Of a stretch of 64,000 nucleotides of DNA, positions 56,338 to 64,000 are shown in pieces. The stretch comes from JASBZA01 sp964392065 (GTDB taxonomy: Bacteria > Bacillota > Clostridia > Saccharofermentanales > Fastidiosipilaceae), in contig CAYMOG010000004.1 of the NCBI GenBank assembly GCA_964392065.1, forward strand, positions 10,595 through 74,594, read 5' to 3'. Numbering within the stretch: the first letter of the stretch is position 1; every line of letters starts with the position of its first letter. The translations under genes and the position numbers were made by a program. A model generated the notes under the pieces. The model searched no databases and was not told the DNA's origin. It saw nothing but the letters and a program-made list of their open reading frames with translations.

Positions 56338-57276
56338 ATGAAGCTCTCATTACTAATACCCTTTTATAACGAAGAAGACCAAGTGCTCATCACCTTGGAT
56401 ACCGTCACTCCAATTGTGCGAAGCCTTACGCACGATTATGAAATCATTGCTATAGACGATGGTTCTAGAGATAAAACCTGGGAAATGCTTCGTTTAAGAG
56501 CCCTAGAAGATCCCCATCTCCACGCGATTCGCTTCTCTAGAAACTTCGGCAAAGAAGCGGCCGTCTGCGCTGCCCTCGACCATGTCGGTGGAGACTTTGC
56601 CATCTTAATGGATGGAGATCTCCAACATCCTCCCCGCTATATTCCCGAGATGGTTAAACTCTGGCAAGAAGGTTATGACGTAGTAGAGGGAGTCAAAGCA
56701 TCTCGAGGAAACGAGAGCCCTGTCTATCGTTTCATCGCTTCTGGATTTTATAAAGTCTTTACGAAACTAAGTGGTGTAGATATGGATAATGCTTCAGATT
56801 TCAAACTCTTAGATCGTAAAGTCGTGGATGCTTGGCAACAGTTGGAAGAGAAGAATACGTTCTTCCGGGGCTTATCGAAGTGGCTAGGCTTTAAGCGTAC
56901 AGAGTTTTCTTTTGAAGTTGAAGAACGCATGTATGGAACAAGCAAGTGGAATTTACGGGGTTTATGGAATCTCAGTGTCCATGCCATCACGTCCTTCTCT
57001 AGTGTCCCTCTTGTGTTTATTACGTGGGGCGGCGTAGTGTTTTTCGTCTTGGCGCTCATTATTGCCCTCATTACCCTTATCCGCTTCTTCGCAGGTACAG
57101 CGGTCGCGGGTTTCACTACTGTTATCTTGCTGCTTCTCATTATTGGAGGGGCTATGATGATCAGTTTGGGACTCATCGGAACCTACATTTCTAAGATTTA
57201 TGATGAGGTTAAAGACCGACCTCGTTATCTCAAAATGGAGGAATTAAATCCGAGACCATTAGATAAGGATAAATAG
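56338..57276 (+). CDS. Polyprenyl-phosphate glycosyltransferase (GT2, GtrB/DPM1-like)
   Basis: 312 residues. GT2 domain with LSLLIPFYNEEDQV, the AIDDGSRDKTWEM nucleotide site, FSRNFGKEAAVCAALDH, the DGDLQHPP metal motif and a GTSKWNL segment, followed by two C-terminal membrane helices (about 228-250, 262-286). Such enzymes move glucose or another sugar from a nucleotide to undecaprenyl phosphate for wall or glycan modification. The next gene, four bases on, encodes a polytopic protein that may be the sugar-using partner. Divergent from pstS. Confidence 0.9.
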   Translation: MKLSLLIPFYNEEDQVLITLDTVTPIVRSLTHDYEIIAIDDGSRDKTWEMLRLRALEDPHLHAIRFSRNFGKEAAVCAALDHVGGDFAILMDGDLQHPPRYIPEMVKLWQEGYDVVEGVKASRGNESPVYRFIASGFYKVFTKLSGVDMDNASDFKLLDRKVVDAWQQLEEKNTFFRGLSKWLGFKRTEFSFEVEERMYGTSKWNLRGLWNLSVHAITSFSSVPLVFITWGGVVFFVLALIIALITLIRFFAGTAVAGFTTVILLLLIIGGAMMISLGLIGTYISKIYDEVKDRPRYLKMEELNPRPLDKDK

Positions 57277-57280
57277 AAAA

Positions 57281-59206
57281 ATGATTCTTGGCATTGGCTA
57301 TCTCTTACTCCTAACGTATTTCGGCCATAGTCTGAGAATTTCGCTTCTTCCCGAAGCTTCCTTGTGGCGTACCTCCACAGGCCCCAGACTTCCCGCTTAC
57401 CTCTATTTACTACCCATCGATGTTTTGACCGGCGTTGTGGTGGGCACTACAAGCCTTTATTTTTTCTTATTAATAGGGGATTCCCTAGGCCAGATTGCCT
57501 TCTTCTTCTTGCTCTTCTGTGTGCTTCTCCTAGGCATCAGCATTTTGCTAGGCAAACGCAAATCTTCTAAGCCTCGAACTAACCTAGCTAAGAAAACCCA
57601 TGTCTTAACAACCATCTCCATTCTTGTCATGGTTTTATGGGGGATTTTCCTCACATGGAAAACCTTCTATGTACAAGATGACGTGCTTTATGCTGGCTAT
57701 ACAGTGTTTTCTGACCTTTCTCCTCATAGTGCTTTGGTTTCTAGTTTCGGACAAGGGGGAAATATTCCTGCCCAATATCCGCATTTCAGCGGCGCTGGAA
57801 TGGGGTATCATTTTTTCTTCTACTTTTTTGCTGGAAATCTTCGATACTTAGGAATGCCTATTGATTGGGCCATGAACCTTCCCTCTCTTCTCGGCACCTG
57901 GGCGTTCTTAAGTCTCTTGTCTTATCTTGCCGTGAAACTTAGCCGAAACCTCTGGGCAATGCCTCTAACTATATTGCTGTTCATGTTCCGCAGCTCCTTC
58001 AGTGCATATGTTCTGTTGGCTGATGGGAAACGTATTAACGATTTATACAATGCCATGGAGTTTGCTGGGCCTTTGGCCAGAGATGAGTGGGGATTATATA
58101 ACTTAAATGTCTATGCTAATCAGCGCCATCTCCTCTGGGGTTTAGCTGTAGTGCTGGTTCTCCTGATAATTTATTTGCCGAAACTCGAAGGTTTCCAGTG
58201 GAATGCGTGGTATCCTTTGGCCAAATCCCCTCTTGCCTTCTCACTACTTCTCGCCTTACCTCTACCTTATTGGCATGGTTCGGCGGCCATTGCTGGACTA
58301 TTGATTTTGGCATTATGGGCGCTTTTTTCTGGAGAAAAATTAAGTTTCTTAATCTTAGGACTTACTACTGTTATTTCCGCATTCGTTTTACGGGCATTCT
58401 TCACTACAGAGCAATTGGACATGGGTGAGTCTTTATTTCAATTTGGTTATATTTTAGATAATCCTGGATTACTCGATGTTCTTCGTTTCTTCATCCTTTT
58501 ATTTGGCCCTATGCTTCTGGTCATGGTACTTCTTCCTATTCTTACTCGGAAAAATTGGATTAGGGTATGGAGTCTATCCTTGTTCTTGCCTAGCCTTTTT
58601 GCCTTTACGGTATCCCTTACGCCAGATGTAATGGTGAACCATAAATTCTTAATGATGACACAAATCTTTTATATTCCACTTGTAGTATGGGTGCTTCTGC
58701 GCATGCTGGAACGCCGAAAAATTTTAGCAATCGTTGCGACACTATATATATTCAGCATGTTGTTCACAGGGATTACAGATTTTTGGGCCTATCGAAATCA
58801 GAGTACGCTCCTCGTACGTATTCCATTAGATGATGCATTTAGCCAATGGATGTATACACATACTTCGGTAGATACCATTTCCTTAACACCACCTTGGGCC
58901 ATGCACTCTTATTTTCTTACTGGCCGCCAGAGTTACTATGGCCATTCCTATTATGCCCATTCTGCAGGATACGACACCGATACGCGCTATGGCGAAATCG
59001 TGCGGTTCTTGGCGGCAGCAGATACTCCAGAAGAGCTTAAACGCTACGCCAGAGATAACAAGCTAAGCTATCTTATGATTGATGATAGCCTACGTTATAG
59101 TGAAGAATATTATGTGAATGAGATACGCTTAGAGCAAATTTTCCCTCGAATCGGAAGCTTCCCCGATCAGGGAAACTTAAATATTTATGATTTACGACTT
59201 CCCTAG
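57281..59206 (+). CDS. Polytopic membrane protein, GT-C glycosyltransferase-like
   Basis: 641 residues with about a dozen hydrophobic segments and a soluble C-terminal domain. Acidic residues in the first large external loop (VQDDVLYAG, about 129-137) resemble the D-D motif of GT-C glycosyltransferases. The pair with a GtrB-like gene suggests it transfers a lipid-linked sugar to an extracellular polymer or protein. Substrate unknown; I do not recognise a named family. The stop is one base from that of the convergent SDR gene. Confidence 0.6.
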   Translation: MILGIGYLLLLTYFGHSLRISLLPEASLWRTSTGPRLPAYLYLLPIDVLTGVVVGTTSLYFFLLIGDSLGQIAFFFLLFCVLLLGISILLGKRKSSKPRTNLAKKTHVLTTISILVMVLWGIFLTWKTFYVQDDVLYAGYTVFSDLSPHSALVSSFGQGGNIPAQYPHFSGAGMGYHFFFYFFAGNLRYLGMPIDWAMNLPSLLGTWAFLSLLSYLAVKLSRNLWAMPLTILLFMFRSSFSAYVLLADGKRINDLYNAMEFAGPLARDEWGLYNLNVYANQRHLLWGLAVVLVLLIIYLPKLEGFQWNAWYPLAKSPLAFSLLLALPLPYWHGSAAIAGLLILALWALFSGEKLSFLILGLTTVISAFVLRAFFTTEQLDMGESLFQFGYILDNPGLLDVLRFFILLFGPMLLVMVLLPILTRKNWIRVWSLSLFLPSLFAFTVSLTPDVMVNHKFLMMTQIFYIPLVVWVLLRMLERRKILAIVATLYIFSMLFTGITDFWAYRNQSTLLVRIPLDDAFSQWMYTHTSVDTISLTPPWAMHSYFLTGRQSYYGHSYYAHSAGYDTDTRYGEIVRFLAAADTPEELKRYARDNKLSYLMIDDSLRYSEEYYVNEIRLEQIFPRIGSFPDQGNLNIYDLRLP

Positions 59207-59207
59207 A

Positions 59208-59969
59208 CTAGGAAAATTTCCGTTCAAACCAGAGGACCAATCGGTGCGGTAAAATTCTGGACAAAATGAGCAGGAAATATGCCGAGAAGTTCGTAAGCGA
59301 AACGTCCTTGTTTTTCTGGGCTTTGGCCAAAGCTTTACGTGCTACTTGTTCTGGCTTCTCGATTGCTAAGCGTTTAATGCCTTGCACGCCTGCACCAGTA
59401 GAATCTCGGAAGAAATCCGTTTCCATGGGATTCGGGCATACCGCTAAAACGTGGATTCCTCTTGATTTTAGCTCTGAATTAAGCGCTCTCGAGTAGGAGA
59501 GAACATAGGATTTCGTGGCGGCATAGGTGGCAAAGCCGTGTTGAGGCATGAACGCCGCAACAGAGGCAACGTTATAAATATAGCTACCGGATTCCATATA
59601 GGGTAAGCAAATGGTGTTCATCTGGGTGAGCGCTAGCGCATTGATTCGAACCATTTCAGCATTTATATTCCCTAGTTCCTCCACCGATGCCGATTTACCG
59701 AAACCTGCAGACACTACCAAATGCTGGATAGAAGCCTGTTCTTCCTGGAAAAAGTGTTCTACACGTTGCATAAACTCCGTATCGCCCACGTCACCCGATA
59801 AGATGTAGCATGGATGGATAAGGGTTTCCATAAGTTCTTCTAAGAGGTCACTGCGACGGGCAATGAGAACGAAATCGGTGAAATCTTCTTGTTGATCGAG
59901 CACCTGGCAAAACGCTCGGCCTAATCCTGAAGATGCTCCTACAATTACGGCATAGCGTTTCTTCTGCAT
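59208..59969 (-). CDS. Short-chain dehydrogenase/reductase
   Basis: 253 residues of the classical SDR fold. Nucleotide loop VGASSGLGRAF near residue 10, NAG-like VVSAGFG, catalytic Ser in NVASVAAF, and YAATKSYV (Tyr and Lys). The C-terminal hydrophobic segment (FSAYFLLILSRILPHRLVLWF, about 226-246, in parts) may associate with the membrane. The subgroup resembles the DltE/YqjQ-like oxidoreductases; substrate unknown. Its ATG overlaps the nitroreductase stop by one base (TAATG). Confidence 0.85.
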   Translation of the reverse strand: MQKKRYAVIVGASSGLGRAFCQVLDQQEDFTDFVLIARRSDLLEELMETLIHPCYILSGDVGDTEFMQRVEHFFQEEQASIQHLVVSAGFGKSASVEELGNINAEMVRINALALTQMNTICLPYMESGSYIYNVASVAAFMPQHGFATYAATKSYVLSYSRALNSELKSRGIHVLAVCPNPMETDFFRDSTGAGVQGIKRLAIEKPEQVARKALAKAQKNKDVSLTNFSAYFLLILSRILPHRLVLWFERKFS

Positions 59970-60781
59970 TATTCCTCCACAAAGAGTTGAAAACCTTGCG
60001 CTTCCACATCTTCTAAAACTTTTGCACGAGGGATATTTAACTGCCCATACTTCTTCATAATTTGCAAAGTAAAAGAATCTTCGCGTTTATTCTCATCACG
60101 CAGATCATAATATTCTGTCATTTCCTGATCATATGCTCGGAAAGTTTCCAAGTAATCTTCAGGGATATGATATTGATTTTCAAAGGATTTCAAAGCGACA
60201 GGTATTCGCGGTTTAAGCTGTGGGTCCTGGCCAACATAGCCGAAACCTAAACCTAGAACTGGAAAAGTTAATTTCGGTAAATTTAAAAGTTTTACAATCT
60301 CTAGCGGCTCATTGCTGACGCTTCCTAGAAATACGCCTCCCATATGCATAGATTCTACGGCAGATAGAACTGCTTGAGCCATTACTATGGCATCGCGATA
60401 CCCTGAGAAAAAACGATTCATAGAAGTAATTTCTGGCATTGCGAAACCATGGCTCTCACCAATACGATAGTTTCTATAGAGATCTACGATAAAAATCCAG
60501 AGTTCTGGCATGCTTGCAACATATTCTTGTTTACAGACCTGAGCGATTTCTCGGGCGAGATCTCGGTCCGTAATTCTAATCCAACTGGCTTGCTGCATCC
60601 CCGTGGAAGTAGAAGCCCTTGACGCAACTTCTTGCAGCATAGAGATGACTTCCTCCTCTACCGGCCTCGGTTCGAAACGTCTTATACTTCTGTGTAATAG
60701 ACTCTCTCGAATGTAAGTATTTATTGGCCAATTCTCTGGGAATTCTTGATTTTCTCGTTGAAACTTCGGCTTATCCTGCAT
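59969..60781 (-). CDS. Nitroreductase-family flavoprotein
   Basis: 270 residues from the ATG at 60781, nine bases after GGAG; a longer frame upstream overlaps the PHP gene in full and is not used. FMN-binding start HRSIRRFEPRPVEEE, and the C-terminal half has GVFLGSVSNEPLEIVKLLNLP and VLGLGFGYVGQDPQ, typical of the FRase I / NfsA-like group. Uses NAD(P)H to reduce nitro compounds, quinones or flavins; the physiological substrate is unknown. Overlaps the PHP gene by 11 bases. Confidence 0.88.
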   Translation of the reverse strand: MQDKPKFQRENQEFPENWPINTYIRESLLHRSIRRFEPRPVEEEVISMLQEVASRASTSTGMQQASWIRITDRDLAREIAQVCKQEYVASMPELWIFIVDLYRNYRIGESHGFAMPEITSMNRFFSGYRDAIVMAQAVLSAVESMHMGGVFLGSVSNEPLEIVKLLNLPKLTFPVLGLGFGYVGQDPQLKPRIPVALKSFENQYHIPEDYLETFRAYDQEMTEYYDLRDENKREDSFTLQIMKKYGQLNIPRAKVLEDVEAQGFQLFVEE

Positions 60782-61754
60782 AGACTTTTTCTCCAAAATA
60801 TTTCTGTAGTAATAGTCGGTAATCTTCATCTCCTCGGCGTAGTTCCACCTGCGGTTTATGACTTCCATGATAGTCTGAACCCACTGTAGGTAGAAGGCCG
60901 AGAGATGCTGTAATCTCAGCGAGTATCTCACTTTCTTCATGAGACATCTCTCCTTGAATAACTTCTACGCCTTGGAGGCCTTTGGCCATAAGACCGGCAA
61001 AAACCGCTTCCAGTGCGTCTCGTGTTTTCTTGTTTTCTCCTCGCATCCAATCCTTGTAAATTGCAGGATGCGCCAATACAGGGACTCCTCCAGTAAGAAG
61101 AATTTCTTGGATTACTTCCTCTGCTTGTGGAAGATCTCTTCTCACATAAGCAACTTGTCCTTCACCAAGATATAGACGGAAGGCTTCTTCTACAGAAGTG
61201 ACGAAGCCTCTTCTTATCATGAGTTGGGCCATATGAAGTCGTCCGATGACGTTGCCGCCTTCATTTACGAGTTCTTCATACTTAATCGGGAGACCAGCGT
61301 TTTGCACCTTCTCACAGAGCAAGCGATTCCTTGCCTCTCTGTCCTTGCGCCTCTTTTCTAGATAGGGCTCCAGCGTGCGAATATTGCCCTTGGGATAGTA
61401 GGCTAGCATATGAATTTCTTGATCTTCATATTTTGCACTCACTTCTACTCCTGGGATAAAATCAGGAAGCTCGCGGATGATCTGATAGAGTTTCTCATAC
61501 ACCATACTTACAATTTCAATACCTAAAACCGTGTCATGGTCGGTCAGCGCGAAGGCTCGCAAACGATTTTCCGTTGCTTCTTGGACCAACTGAGCGGGCG
61601 AAGATTTTCCATCGGACGTATTACTATGCACGTGAAGATCGATAGCGCCTCTTGCAATGAGGTCCCAGAGCATCGCTAGTGCTTCTTCATTTTGCATCCG
61701 TGCATCCTCTTCACTTAATATCTCTACTTGATATTTCCAAATATTCTGACGCAT
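60771..61754 (-). CDS. PHP-domain metal-dependent phosphoesterase
   Basis: 327 residues. Metal motifs of the TrpH/YciV-like PHP group: DLHVHSNTSDG (39-49), ALTDHDT, PGVEVSAKY, VPVLAHPAIY and TVGSDYHGS. The family includes nucleoside 3',5'-bisphosphate phosphatases and 5'-3' exonucleases (RNase AM). Function here is inferred from that group. It starts a three-gene unit with the nitroreductase and SDR. Confidence 0.85.
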   Translation of the reverse strand: MRQNIWKYQVEILSEEDARMQNEEALAMLWDLIARGAIDLHVHSNTSDGKSSPAQLVQEATENRLRAFALTDHDTVLGIEIVSMVYEKLYQIIRELPDFIPGVEVSAKYEDQEIHMLAYYPKGNIRTLEPYLEKRRKDREARNRLLCEKVQNAGLPIKYEELVNEGGNVIGRLHMAQLMIRRGFVTSVEEAFRLYLGEGQVAYVRRDLPQAEEVIQEILLTGGVPVLAHPAIYKDWMRGENKKTRDALEAVFAGLMAKGLQGVEVIQGEMSHEESEILAEITASLGLLPTVGSDYHGSHKPQVELRRGDEDYRLLLQKYFGEKVYAG

Positions 61755-61817
61755 AATTCTCCTCCCAACGACAATTACCTATGTAAGTATACTATATGCT
61801 TTCGTTCATAAATAGAA

Positions 61818-61851
61818 GAAACTCCTCAGATCATAAGATCCGAGGAGTTTT
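61818..61851 (-). terminator. Terminator between the EF-G-like and PHP genes
   Basis: AACTCCTC-GATC pairs with GATC-GAGGAGTT (61820-61849). It is flanked by T-rich sequence on the plus side (TTTTTC) and TTTCTTC on the minus side. It lies 23 bases beyond the EF-G-like stop. Confidence 0.8.
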
Positions 61852-61871
61852 TCAATCGAGTAAAAAATGTA

Positions 61872-63890
61872 TTAGTATTTTTCTTGATAATTAGAGAATT
61901 CCATGGAGTACCAGCCTTGGCCCTGGGTAATTGCTCTTAGGTCCGTAGCATAGCGTAGCATTTCTACTAGAGGAACATCTGCTGTTACCACACTCATACC
62001 AGACTTCGAGTCAATCCCTTGGATTCGGCCTCTACGCTTATTGAGGTCGCCCATAATATCCCCCATCAGCTCTTCTGGCACATGCACTTCAACCTTATAT
62101 ACAGGCTCTAGCATAACGGGATTAGCAACTTCCATGGCATTTTTGAAGGCAAGAGAAGCTGCTATCTTGAACGCCATTTCAGATGAGTCAACATCATGAT
62201 AGGAACCGTCCACGAGAGTAGCCTTTACGCCAACAACAGGATAACCTTCGATAGGTCCGGTTTCCTTTGCTTCCATTAGACCCTTCTCTACTGCAGGGAA
62301 ATAGGATTTCGGCACAGAACCACCGAAGACTTTTTCTTCGAAGATGATATCTTCTGATTCAATCGGTTCGAATTCAATCCACACATCACCATATTGACCA
62401 TGTCCACCCGATTGCTTTTTATGTTTTCCTTGCACTTTTACTGCTTTACGGATTGTTTCACGGAATGGTACCTTTGGCTCACGTAATTCTGCTTCTACTT
62501 TAAACTTACTCTTAAGTTTAGAACGGATAACGTCTAATTGAAGTTCTCCTAAACCTTGTACAACCATTTCTTTCGTCTCTGGATCCAAGAAGTAAGACAC
62601 TGTAGGATCTTCTTCTTGCAGTCTCGTCAAACCTTGAGCAATCTTATCTTCTTCCCCTTCATTTACTGGGAAAATAGCCATCTTCAACGGGGCTGGTGGA
62701 TAAACAATTCTAGGTAGAATAAGAGGCTTCGATTTATCACATAGCGTATCGCCGGTAAGGGTTTGATTTAACTTCGTAATGGCTCCGATATCTCCTGCTT
62801 CAATCTGATCTACAGTAATCTGATTTTTACCTAACATAACCGCTAGGCCCGAGATGCGTTCATCCGCTTCTTTATTGGCGTTATATACTGTAGAACCAGC
62901 CTTGAGTGTGCCGGAATAAACACGGAAGAGAGAAATCTTACCTACAAATGGATCCGCAATCGTCTTAAACACAAACGCGGCCAAAGGCCCATTAGCGTCT
63001 GCTGTAATCAACTGTGATGAACCATCGCGCTTCACGGCCGAAACCGGTGCGTGCTCTTTTGCCGATGGCATATTATCGATTAAGCGATTCATCATGAAAC
63101 GAATACCACGCTTATTAAGTGAAGAACCTGTCCACACAGGAACCATGTAACCACCACTCATGCGGTCCTTAAGTCCAGCACGAAGCTCTTCATCTGTAAA
63201 CTCTTCGTCATCGAAATATTTCATCATCAATTCATCTGAAGACTCCGCTACCTGCTCCTTCAAATTCGCGAATTGAAGCTCCGCATCCGCCTTCATATTC
63301 TCTGGCGTTTCGCACTCTTCGCGAACACCGTCCACATAATGATAAGATTTACGGTTTAAGACATCCACATAACCTGCATACTCGCCATTTTCCTTGAACG
63401 GTAACATCATAACGGTTGTATCACGACCGAAGTGATTTCTGATATCCACCATCGTTTTCTGGAAATCTGCACCCGGATCCTCTAATTTATTAACAAAAAA
63501 AGCAAAAGGTATATCTTGTCTTTGCAAGAAACGTACAGCCTTCTCAGCTCCAACGGTAACGCCTTCTTTCGCCTCAATAACAACGATACCACAATCCGCA
63601 ACACGCAAGGCCTGAACAACCTCACCTAAGAAATCGAAGTCCCCCGGCGTATCAATGAGATTAAGCTTTACACCATCCCACTCACAACTCGCCACACTCG
63701 TGCCAATACTTATCAGACGCTTCTTCTCTTCATCATCAAAGTCCATCACAGTGTTCTTATCTTCTCTCTTACCCGTGCGAGAAATCGCACCCGCCTTATA
63801 TAGGATCGCTTCTGCAAAACTCGTCTTACCTGATCCGCTGTGGCCTAGAATAGCTACATTACGGACATTCTCTGCGGAATAATTTTTCAT
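61872..63890 (-). CDS. EF-G-like translational GTPase (atypical P-loop and switch)
   Basis: 672 residues from the ATG at 63890, seven bases after AGGAGG; the frame extends further but that ATG has the best site. Five EF-G domains are recognisable. The P-loop reads GHSGSGKT (16-23), the EF-G-like (not canonical FusA, which has AHIDAGKT) version. The switch 2 region reads DTPGDFDF (80-87): the catalytic His of canonical GHVDF is Asp84. NKLED replaces NKMDR. This group has EF-G shape but its role in translation is unclear; a canonical fusA is expected elsewhere. Last visible gene before the window edge. Confidence 0.85.
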   Translation of the reverse strand: MKNYSAENVRNVAILGHSGSGKTSFAEAILYKAGAISRTGKREDKNTVMDFDDEEKKRLISIGTSVASCEWDGVKLNLIDTPGDFDFLGEVVQALRVADCGIVVIEAKEGVTVGAEKAVRFLQRQDIPFAFFVNKLEDPGADFQKTMVDIRNHFGRDTTVMMLPFKENGEYAGYVDVLNRKSYHYVDGVREECETPENMKADAELQFANLKEQVAESSDELMMKYFDDEEFTDEELRAGLKDRMSGGYMVPVWTGSSLNKRGIRFMMNRLIDNMPSAKEHAPVSAVKRDGSSQLITADANGPLAAFVFKTIADPFVGKISLFRVYSGTLKAGSTVYNANKEADERISGLAVMLGKNQITVDQIEAGDIGAITKLNQTLTGDTLCDKSKPLILPRIVYPPAPLKMAIFPVNEGEEDKIAQGLTRLQEEDPTVSYFLDPETKEMVVQGLGELQLDVIRSKLKSKFKVEAELREPKVPFRETIRKAVKVQGKHKKQSGGHGQYGDVWIEFEPIESEDIIFEEKVFGGSVPKSYFPAVEKGLMEAKETGPIEGYPVVGVKATLVDGSYHDVDSSEMAFKIAASLAFKNAMEVANPVMLEPVYKVEVHVPEELMGDIMGDLNKRRGRIQGIDSKSGMSVVTADVPLVEMLRYATDLRAITQGQGWYSMEFSNYQEKY

Positions 63891-64000
63891 TCCGTCACCT
63901 CCTGTATTTCTAGTAAAAGTGCGTATAAAATACGTTTCAACCATTATACTCGACAAGATAGACAAATTAAAGTAGGAATTACGCAATTTTTCATGTACAC

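Noticed and set aside
60782..60940. N-terminal extension of the nitroreductase frame
   Set aside because: It lies wholly inside the PHP gene in another frame; GGAG and the family start point to 60781.
63891..63986. N-terminal extension of the EF-G-like frame
   Set aside because: The ATG at 63890 has AGGAGG at ideal spacing and matches the family start; the extension is unlike any EF-G.
1..64000. Frequent CTAG (often TCTAGA) tetranucleotide
   Set aside because: CTAG is rare in many proteobacteria, but here it can follow from frequent CTA-GAA and AGA codons; no clustering was seen.

Overview
The window comes from a low-GC Gram-positive anaerobe, most likely a Bacillota lineage of the Clostridia type. 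Signs of this are a PyrK/PyrD type 1B dihydroorotate dehydrogenase, a SufCDSUB iron-sulfur operon, a ferredoxin-dependent 2-oxoacid oxidoreductase, an ECF riboflavin transporter under an FMN riboswitch, sortase-type surface proteins, AGGAGG ribosome sites and TTG/GTG starts. Nearly all genes lie on the minus strand. The sequence is a draft: a run of exactly 100 N sits inside pstS (55903-56002). I saw no tRNA, rRNA, CRISPR array or complete insertion sequence.

Layout. 1-7.9 kb: pyrimidine operon pyrC-carA-carB-pyrK-pyrD-pyrF-pyrE (pyrE runs off the left edge) with a structured leader. 8.2-13.4 kb: a surface phosphoesterase gene that is damaged at its 5' end, split by about 660 bp of foreign-looking DNA, and carries a nonsense codon. 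13.4-15.8 kb: divIC, an S4-domain rqcP-like gene, a small unknown gene and a hexokinase-fold gene. 15.9-17.8 kb: two plus-strand genes (Gfo/Idh/MocA oxidoreductase; prepilin-peptidase-like). 17.9-23.4 kb: ytxG/ytxH-like pair, a CbiA-fold gene, riboswitch plus ribU, pepF. 23.6-27.8 kb: a 1399-residue thioester/SpaA-repeat adhesin. 28.9-37.7 kb: a full shikimate-to-Phe/Tyr operon (aroF, tyrA, aroEK fusion, aroBA fusion, aroC, aroQ, pheA) with a clear promoter. 38-40.8 kb: korAB. 41-48.7 kb: suf operon followed by a lipid kinase, corrinoid adenosyltransferase and polysaccharide deacetylase. 48.9-56.1 kb: pstSCAB-phoU-phoP-phoR behind apparent Pho boxes. 56.3-64 kb: two glycosyltransferase-type genes, SDR, nitroreductase, PHP phosphoesterase and an EF-G-like GTPase.

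Main points of interest. (1) Three enzyme homologues have lost several catalytic residues while keeping long intact reading frames: CarA (glutaminase Cys/His/Glu all replaced), a CbiA homologue (Walker A and glutaminase Cys lost) and a hexokinase homologue (catalytic Asp and both phosphate loops lost). Two of these are class I glutaminases, so ammonia rather than glutamine may feed carbamoyl phosphate synthesis. (2) The octamer GGCCAAAG (or its complement) occurs at 31 or more places, nearly all inside genes and in three codon phases, as expected of a genome-wide DNA signal rather than a protein motif. (3) The interrupted surface phosphoesterase is either a genuine recombination product or an assembly chimera.
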